38,589 bases of DNA from positions 1 through 38,589 of the forward strand of contig PFUG01000565.1 of assembly GCA_002789955.1 (NCBI GenBank). The letters are read 5' to 3'. Below the pieces are notes generated by a model that worked only from the letters and a program-made list of their open reading frames with translations, ran no database searches and was not told the DNA's origin. The translations under genes and the position numbers were made by a program. The stretch is from Deltaproteobacteria bacterium CG_4_9_14_3_um_filter_63_12. GTDB taxonomy: Bacteria; Myxococcota_A; Bradymonadia; UBA4248; UM-FILTER-63-12. This document shows, one piece after another, positions 34,142 through 38,589 of this stretch. Within the stretch, counting starts at the first letter, position 1. Each line of letters begins with the position of its first letter.

Positions 34142-34211
34142 GATCTTCTCTCGAGGAACTCGTGAAGTCCGGGCCAAATCCCAGCGCAGAACCAGGTAGA
34201 AATAGAGTCCC

Positions 34212-35000
34212 CTACCCCACCACCGCCTCATCCACCTCCACCCCCACCGGACAGTGGTCGCTCCCCATCACCCCACTCTCGATGAAAGCCCCCTTCACGA
34301 AGGGCATGGCGCCCTTTGAAGCAAGAACCAGATCGAGACGCCACCCGATGTTCTTCGCCCGCACATTGAATCGCTGACTCCACCAAGAGTAAGCGCCCTC
34401 GCGTTCCGGGTAGAAGTGACGAAAGGTGTCCGTCCATTTCCCGCGTAACCAGCGGTCCACCTCCTCACACTCCTCCAGCAGGAAACCACTGGTCTTGCGG
34501 TTCTCTTTCGGCCGCGCCAGGTCGATCTCTTTGGGGGCCGTGTTGAAGTCGCCCATGACCAAGATGGGCTTGCCGGCTATCTTATCAGCGTTCAACTGCT
34601 CGTAGAGCTTGCGATAGAAGGCCAGCTTGAAGGCCACCCGCGAGTTGTCCCGGTTGGGGCCCGAACCGTTGGGAAAATACACGTTGGCCACCGTCAGCTC
34701 ACCCCAGCGCGCGAGCTGCACGCGCCCTTCGACGTCGTAGCGGCCCGCTCCCAACGAGGTCGTGATTTCATCGGGCGCCCGGCGCGCGTACAGCGCAACC
34801 CCGCTGTAGCCCTTGCGCTCTGCAGGCGAGAAGTGCGTCCACCAGCCAGCGGGCGCACGGGTCTGCGCGTCGAGTTGGTCGGGCAGCGAGCGCACCTCCT
34901 GCAGCCCGACGATGTCGCCACCGCAGCCCTCGAGCCACTCACCGAAACCCTTCTGGGCGATGGCGCGCAGGCCGTTCACGTTCCAAGAGTAGATCTTCAT
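34212..35000 (-). CDS. xth: Exodeoxyribonuclease III
   Basis: A 262-residue endonuclease/exonuclease/phosphatase-fold enzyme of base-excision repair: it cuts DNA at abasic sites and degrades 3' ends. Key residues: Asn7 in SWNVNG, Glu35 in GLQEVR, Asp151 and Asn153 in GDFNTAP, and the Asp248-His249 pair in GSDHCPV. Tyr and Trp in GAYSWWSQR are typical of the ExoIII/ExoA branch. Length is normal. AAGG on the minus strand precedes the ATG and overlaps the stop of the upstream lipoprotein gene, so the two are co-translated. No LexA box or other stress site was seen. Confidence 0.97.
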   Translation of the reverse strand: MKIYSWNVNGLRAIAQKGFGEWLEGCGGDIVGLQEVRSLPDQLDAQTRAPAGWWTHFSPAERKGYSGVALYARRAPDEITTSLGAGRYDVEGRVQLARWGELTVANVYFPNGSGPNRDNSRVAFKLAFYRKLYEQLNADKIAGKPILVMGDFNTAPKEIDLARPKENRKTSGFLLEECEEVDRWLRGKWTDTFRHFYPEREGAYSWWSQRFNVRAKNIGWRLDLVLASKGAMPFVKGAFIESGVMGSDHCPVGVEVDEAVVG

Positions 35001-35007
35001 TGCAGCC

Positions 35008-35556
35008 TTATTCGGTGTCGGTGTCTGGGGAGCTGGGCGGCTTCAGCATCTCGGCCGCACGGCGCGCCGCCTCGACCTCGCCGACCAACAGGATCGCCGT
35101 GCAGCGCCCTTCGGGTCCGCCTTGAATCGCATCGAGGGCCTCTTTCACGCAAGCCTCGGCCGATGGCTTGGTCGAGCCAGAGACCGTGGCGGACCCTGCC
35201 TCTGCGGTCCACTGAAAGCCGATGCGAAACGCCGCACCGGCGGGCGCGCAGGCGTCGAGCTTCGCCTTGGAGTTGGCCAGCGTCGCCACCACCTCGAGCA
35301 TGGCAAAGGCGCCTCCTTCCTTGAGCTCGCAGGAGATGTCGTGCACCTCGAGGTCTTCTACGGCGATGAACTCGCCGTTGAGAACGAGCGCACCATCGAA
35401 GTCCTCCGGCCCATCCGCCGGCTCGCCCTCCTCGGCTACAACGGGCTCCTCGCCGGCTGGCGTCAACGGCGGTGGGTCGTTAGCCACCGCGCTGCCTGAG
35501 CAGCCCAAGAGGCCAACAAACAAGAACACAAACAAAACACCTGCGCGCTCTTTCAT
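35008..35556 (-). CDS. Four-Cys periplasmic lipoprotein
   Basis: A 182-residue lipoprotein: signal peptide, lipobox LLGC with Cys19, then an acidic Pro-rich linker (to about 55) and a folded part with four more Cys (in ISCELK, LDACAP, EACVKEAL and GRCTAIL), likely two disulfides. The EACVKEAL...GRCTAILLVGE part resembles the C-terminal domain pattern of AgmX/PglI-type proteins of Myxococcota, in which a Ser-Gly strand, a conserved Cys and a final strand recur; this is a weak match. The longer frame to 35652 is rejected because GGAG lies six bases before the ATG at 35556. It leads the operon with xth. Function unknown. Confidence 0.8.
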   Translation of the reverse strand: MKERAGVLFVFLFVGLLGCSGSAVANDPPPLTPAGEEPVVAEEGEPADGPEDFDGALVLNGEFIAVEDLEVHDISCELKEGGAFAMLEVVATLANSKAKLDACAPAGAAFRIGFQWTAEAGSATVSGSTKPSAEACVKEALDAIQGGPEGRCTAILLVGEVEAARRAAEMLKPPSSPDTDTE

Positions 35557-35606
35557 GTGGACTCCAAATCGGTTCGCACGGTCCGAACGAAGACTATCAC
35601 CGAACG

Positions 35607-35641
35607 CTCTGATCGCAGAACGTGCCCAATCGCGATCAGAG
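35607..35641. repeat. Perfect 10-bp inverted repeat in a divergent promoter region
   Basis: CTCTGATCGC at 35607-35616 and GCGATCAGAG at 35632-35641, separated by 15 bases. It sits between the two divergent genes, next to a TTGACA box, and could be a two-site operator. Confidence 0.5.
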
Positions 35642-35642
35642 G

Positions 35643-35669
35643 TTGACAGCACGGCTGCGAGTCTCTAAC
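35643..35669 (+). promoter_or_regulatory. Promoter candidate for the rRNA methyltransferase gene
   Basis: TTGACA at 35643-35648, 15 bases, TCTAAC at 35664-35669 (four of six). The spacer is shorter than the ideal 17. The inverted repeat at 35607-35641 abuts the -35. Confidence 0.4.
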
Positions 35670-35779
35670 CACGAGCTTCGCAGGCCCGACCTGCCCATTC
35701 GTGACGCCACGCGCCCTGGGGTTATTCGAGCCAAACTCTCCGTGAGTCCTCCCCCGGCGGCCAACCCAGCGGGAACAGC

Positions 35780-36931
35780 TTGTCCAGCACCCTCTCCCTC
35801 TTCGAATCCGCGGACTTCCTCGCGACCACGGCCCGCGGCGCCGAATCCTACCTGTTCGACGAGCTGACCACCCTCGGCGCCCAGAATCTGGAGCTCGTCC
35901 CCGGCGGCGTCACCTTCAGCGGCTCTTTAGAGCTGGCGACCCGGGCCTGCCTGTGGCTGCGCACCGCCACCAAGGTCCTGCTGCGCATTGGGCTGGCCGA
36001 ACCCAAGAACGAGGACGAGCTCTATGAGGTCGTCCGCGCCATGAACCTGGCCCAGTGGTTCGACGCCGACCACACCGTGGCCGTCTGGGCGCACGTCAAC
36101 GACGAGGTCTTCCGCAACTCGCACTACGTCTCCCTCAAGATCAAAGACGCCATCGTCGACGACACCCGCGATCGCACCGGTCGCCGCCAAGACGTCGACA
36201 CCCAAGACCCCGATCTGGCCGTCGTGGCCCACGTGCTCCAGGGCGTCGCGCGCTTCTACTTGAACCTCAACGGCGAATCGCTCAACCGCCGCGGCTACCG
36301 CGTCCGACAAGGCCAAGCGCCCCTGCGCGAGAGCCTCGCCGCCACCCTGCTGGCCTTCGCGGGCTGGAGCGGCGGGCGTCCCCTGCACGATCCCATGTGC
36401 GGCTCCGGCACCCTGGCCATCGAGGCCGCCCTCATTGCCACGAATCGCGCGCCAGGCCTAGAGCGCACCTTCGGCTGCGAGCGCTGGCCCGCCTTCGACC
36501 CCGAGTGGCGCGCGCTCCTCGGCAAGCTGCGCGACGAAGCGCGAGACGGCCAGACCGCCGTAAACACCCAGATCCTGGCCAGCGACATCGACCCGAAGTC
36601 GGTCGCCAACACCCGCACCAACCTCGCCGTTGCCGGGCTCTCCGACGCCGTCGAGGTCAGTGAAGCCGACGCGCGAGACGTCCGAGCCCTAGAGCCCGCG
36701 GGACTCATCGTCTGCAACCCGCCCTACGGCGAGCGCATGGGCGACGACGCCGAGGTGATCGCGCTGCACGAGGACCTCAGCCGCGTCGTGCGTGGGTTTT
36801 CGGGGCACGAGCTGGCCTTCATCAGCACCACCCGAGCGCTCAAACGCGGTGTGCATCTCAAACCAGACGCCAAGCTCGAGGTCTTCAACGGCAAGCTGCG
36901 CTGCCAGCTGGCCAAGTACTCGATCCGCTAG
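35780..36931 (+). CDS. rlmL: RlmL-type 23S rRNA guanine-N2 methyltransferase (THUMP + SAM domain)
   Basis: A 383-residue enzyme of the RlmL/YpsC group (m2G in 23S rRNA). The N-terminal part (to about 160) is a ferredoxin-like/THUMP RNA-binding region (FLATTARGAESYLFDEL). The catalytic part has the SAM motif DPMCGSGT at 204-211, ASDIDPKSVANTRTN and the NPPY motif at 313-316, which holds the guanine to be methylated. Length matches single-domain forms; the E. coli protein is about twice as long through fusion with RlmK. The start is a TTG at 35780 with only a weak GGGAA before it, so the exact start is not certain. Its stop overlaps that of the convergent gene in the four bases CTAG at 36928-36931. 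Confidence 0.92.
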   Translation: MSSTLSLFESADFLATTARGAESYLFDELTTLGAQNLELVPGGVTFSGSLELATRACLWLRTATKVLLRIGLAEPKNEDELYEVVRAMNLAQWFDADHTVAVWAHVNDEVFRNSHYVSLKIKDAIVDDTRDRTGRRQDVDTQDPDLAVVAHVLQGVARFYLNLNGESLNRRGYRVRQGQAPLRESLAATLLAFAGWSGGRPLHDPMCGSGTLAIEAALIATNRAPGLERTFGCERWPAFDPEWRALLGKLRDEARDGQTAVNTQILASDIDPKSVANTRTNLAVAGLSDAVEVSEADARDVRALEPAGLIVCNPPYGERMGDDAEVIALHEDLSRVVRGFSGHELAFISTTRALKRGVHLKPDAKLEVFNGKLRCQLAKYSIR

Positions 36932-37440
36932 GGAACGACCTCGCCGTTGACCACCCAGCCGATGCACTCGTCGGTGCCGAGGCAGACCAGCGCGACCTCT
37001 TCGCCCACCGCGATGTCGAGCAGGTCGTAGAGACCCTGGCTAACGCGGCAGGTGCGCTTGCCGACTTCGGTCGGCAGGTCATTGCCCCATCCCTCTTCGC
37101 CCAGCCGGCGGGCTTGTTCGACCCGCAGGACCACCGTCGGGCTCTCGCGCGAACCGCCGAGCTCCCGCTTCTCGAGGCGGCCCCGCAGAACATAGGGGTC
37201 CGAATAGGACTGGAAGACCGCCGTTCCAAAGGCTGCCAAACCTGCGAGAAAGGCGGCGACGTAACACAGCGAGACGAAGGTGCGCCTGGACTTGCTGAGG
37301 TCCTTGCGGCGTAAGGTCGAACTCACGCCGACGAGCGCGACGACGAACACGATGGCGATGATGGCGATGCCGAGCCAGGAGGCGATTCGAGCCGCCTCCA
37401 CCTCGGATTGAATGGCTTGGTAGAGCGGAGTGGGGTCCAT
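36928..37440 (-). CDS. Unknown two-helix membrane protein
   Basis: A 170-residue protein with hydrophobic helices near 21-40 and 57-78 joined by a basic loop (RRKDLSKSRRTF), so the N-terminus is probably periplasmic, the loop inside, and the C-terminal 90 residues outside. That domain has three Cys (KRTCRVS, LVCLGTDEC) and beta character. No family is recognised. It follows the outer-membrane gene by 3 bases (stop at 37444, start at 37440), with no ribosome-binding site of its own, so it depends on coupling. It is the last gene of a three-gene minus-strand envelope operon. Confidence 0.85.
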   Translation of the reverse strand: MDPTPLYQAIQSEVEAARIASWLGIAIIAIVFVVALVGVSSTLRRKDLSKSRRTFVSLCYVAAFLAGLAAFGTAVFQSYSDPYVLRGRLEKRELGGSRESPTVVLRVEQARRLGEEGWGNDLPTEVGKRTCRVSQGLYDLLDIAVGEEVALVCLGTDECIGWVVNGEVVP

Positions 37441-37443
37441 GGT

Positions 37444-38139
37444 TCAGAAGTAAAAGCGGCCGGTGACGCTGAGCTGCGCGCCCTCGAACAAGGTGTCCGT
37501 GAAGCGCTCTTCGGGGGCGTCGCCGAGGCTCAGGACGGAGAAGACCCCGTCGAGAGTGCCGACGAACGAGAAGTACGAGGTGAGCGCGTGGTCGTACTCG
37601 AGGCCGGCCAAGACCGACAGGCCGACACCGCTGATGGTCTCTTCGCCGTGGGCGGGAGCGGTGCGGCCGGGCCCAGCGGTGGTCTCGAAATCTTCGCTCA
37701 GCTTCGCCTCCACCGCTGTGATGCCGGCGCCGATGCGCACGGAGAGTGCGTCGAAGACGGTGGCTCCGAAGACGACGTGCACTTGGGCGGCGAGGTCGCC
37801 GCCAGCGACGAAGGGGACGATGTGGGTGTCCCAGGTAATGCGGTAGTCTGGCGTGATGCCCCAACCCAGCTCCCAGCCCAGGACATAACCCGTCACCGCG
37901 ACAGACCCCTCGCGCTTCTCGACGAAAGTTGGGCTGGTGTAGAGCAGGAGGTCGTCGCTGGCGAAGGCGCCGCCCACCGACCAGCCAGCGTTCAGGCCGA
38001 GGATGAAGCCCGTGCGCGGCTCGTCGACAGAGGAAACGTCTGAGTCTGCGAAGGCGTTGGCCGACACCAAGAGGCAGAGGCCGGTCAACAGGAGCCCGAC
38101 GAGGAGCATGAGGGCGCGAGGGCGGGGATCACTCCACAT
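37444..38139 (-). CDS. Outer-membrane beta-barrel-like protein
   Basis: A 231-residue exported protein: signal peptide (basic RPR, hydrophobic 9-26, cleavage near ANAFA), then alternating amphipathic strands rich in Gly and aromatic residues (GFILGLNAGWSVGG, GYVLGWELGWGI), ending in VTGRFYF. The final Phe is the usual signal for outer-membrane insertion by the BAM complex. A barrel of about eight strands fits the length. The ATG at 38139 overlaps the end of the upstream gene by 11 bases, and GAGGAGAG precedes it, so translation is coupled. Role unknown; it sits between two other envelope genes. Confidence 0.88.
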   Translation of the reverse strand: MWSDPRPRALMLLVGLLLTGLCLLVSANAFADSDVSSVDEPRTGFILGLNAGWSVGGAFASDDLLLYTSPTFVEKREGSVAVTGYVLGWELGWGITPDYRITWDTHIVPFVAGGDLAAQVHVVFGATVFDALSVRIGAGITAVEAKLSEDFETTAGPGRTAPAHGEETISGVGLSVLAGLEYDHALTSYFSFVGTLDGVFSVLSLGDAPEERFTDTLFEGAQLSVTGRFYF

Positions 38140-38589
38140 AGTAGCTCTCCTCGGTGCGCATCGGGTGGGCGCCAGTCGTGCGCACCCAGATGGTCACGTC
38201 GCCGCGCTCAGTGGGCAGGAACGTCGCCAGCTCACCGCCAGCGACGCTCTCGATCTGCAAGGCAGCGCCGCTGTAGCCGTACTCGAACGAGAGCCCGTGG
38301 ATGGGCCAACGGGCCGAGTCGAAGGCGCGCGGAACGATCATTCCCGGGCTCTCTTCGCCGGCCGTCCCGATGGTTCGAAACGCTTGGGCAGACCACGCGC
38401 CATAGCCCGAGCTCTCGATGGCGATCTGGAGGTGCGCCACCGCGGGCTGGTCCTCGACGCGGACGGGGAATCGGTCGGTGATGCCCGCGAAGGTGTAGGT
38501 AAGCTCGGCCTCCCCGGCCCGCAGCGACCGAACTTCGAAGTCCATGGTCGAGCTCTGCCGTTTGGGGCTCAAGGTCACCGTCGCGGTGA
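38129..38589 (-). CDS. C-terminal part of an exported Ig-like domain protein (cut by window edge)
   Basis: Open from the right edge; 153 codons to a TGA at 38129-38131. The visible end is mostly beta-strand. The first part (ATVTLSP, then MDFEVRSLRAGEAELTYTF) looks like a bacterial Ig-like or invasin-type domain. The following 100 residues, with SGYGAWSAQAFRTIG and PMRTEESYYVE, are not recognised. No membrane helix is visible in this part. The true start lies outside the window; any start inside is a guess. It overlaps the outer-membrane barrel gene by 11 bases, which places it first in this operon among the genes seen. Confidence 0.75.
   Translation of the reverse strand, partial: TATVTLSPKRQSSTMDFEVRSLRAGEAELTYTFAGITDRFPVRVEDQPAVAHLQIAIESSGYGAWSAQAFRTIGTAGEESPGMIVPRAFDSARWPIHGLSFEYGYSGAALQIESVAGGELATFLPTERGDVTIWVRTTGAHPMRTEESYYVE

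Noticed and set aside
33945-34180. RNase P, tmRNA, SRP or 6S RNA gene in the hairpin cluster
   Set aside because: A GTCCGGGC-like string is present, but the conserved core of RNase P, the tRNA-like ends of tmRNA, the SRP tetraloop and the 6S long-stem layout are not found.

Overview
The window is a GC-rich, gene-dense chromosomal segment with no rRNA, tRNA, intact insertion sequence or CRISPR array. Its gene content points to a Gram-negative deltaproteobacterium-like organism, most plausibly Myxococcota and perhaps a Bradymonadales-type lineage. The clues are a Hanks-type Ser/Thr kinase with an HRDIS catalytic loop, an RCC1-propeller lipoprotein with a Cys-rich leader, several lipoproteins, an outer-membrane barrel, and very large tetratricopeptide (TPR) proteins. 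The taxonomic call is inference from gene style; no marker RNA is present.

Left part (1-4973): the end of a Cys-rich, apparently frameshifted gene; a tail-anchored Ser/Thr kinase on the minus strand; a 68-residue Ala/Pro/Glu-rich lipoprotein with strong translation and termination signals; a glutathione-S-transferase-fold protein; and a seven-bladed RCC1-like lipoprotein. A 593-base gene-free stretch follows, with three tandem inverted repeats and a good sigma70-like promoter.

Housekeeping cluster (4974-8775): def, fmt, rsmB and rpe lie head to tail on the plus strand. They cover N-formyl-methionine handling, 16S rRNA m5C967 methylation and the pentose-phosphate epimerase. Next come an unknown two-helix membrane protein, a GT-B-type protein fused to a C-terminal coiled coil, and a flippase-like (LPG-synthase transmembrane family) membrane protein with an unusual six-Cys loop.

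Centre (12877-24696): one gene for a 3,939-residue protein built almost wholly of TPR-like helical repeats, with a hinge coded by 19 tandem copies of a 15-base unit that alternate only between Glu and Asp in their last codon. It has no visible signal peptide or membrane segment, so it looks like a giant cytoplasmic scaffold. A hairpin terminator closes it.

Right part (24.7-38.6 kb): a 61-residue membrane protein, phosphatidylserine decarboxylase (psd), and a methyltransferase with a 250-residue acidic extension. A second large TPR protein (1,320 residues, single pass, minus strand) has a textbook promoter with a palindrome between its -35 and -10. It is flanked on both sides by remnants: an ExeA-like ATPase start, an ImmA/IrrE-like fragment without HExxH, and an AAA-lid-like piece. 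After these come a zinc-ribbon membrane protein with repeats over its promoter, a cluster of hairpins that includes a terminator, exonuclease III (xth) behind a lipoprotein gene, an RlmL-type rRNA methyltransferase, and a tightly packed three-gene minus-strand operon of envelope proteins cut by the right edge.

The most unusual parts are the giant TPR protein with its Glu/Asp minisatellite, the hairpin cluster at 33.95-34.14 kb, and the operator-like repeats sitting on two promoters. No complete new defence or biosynthetic system is evident.
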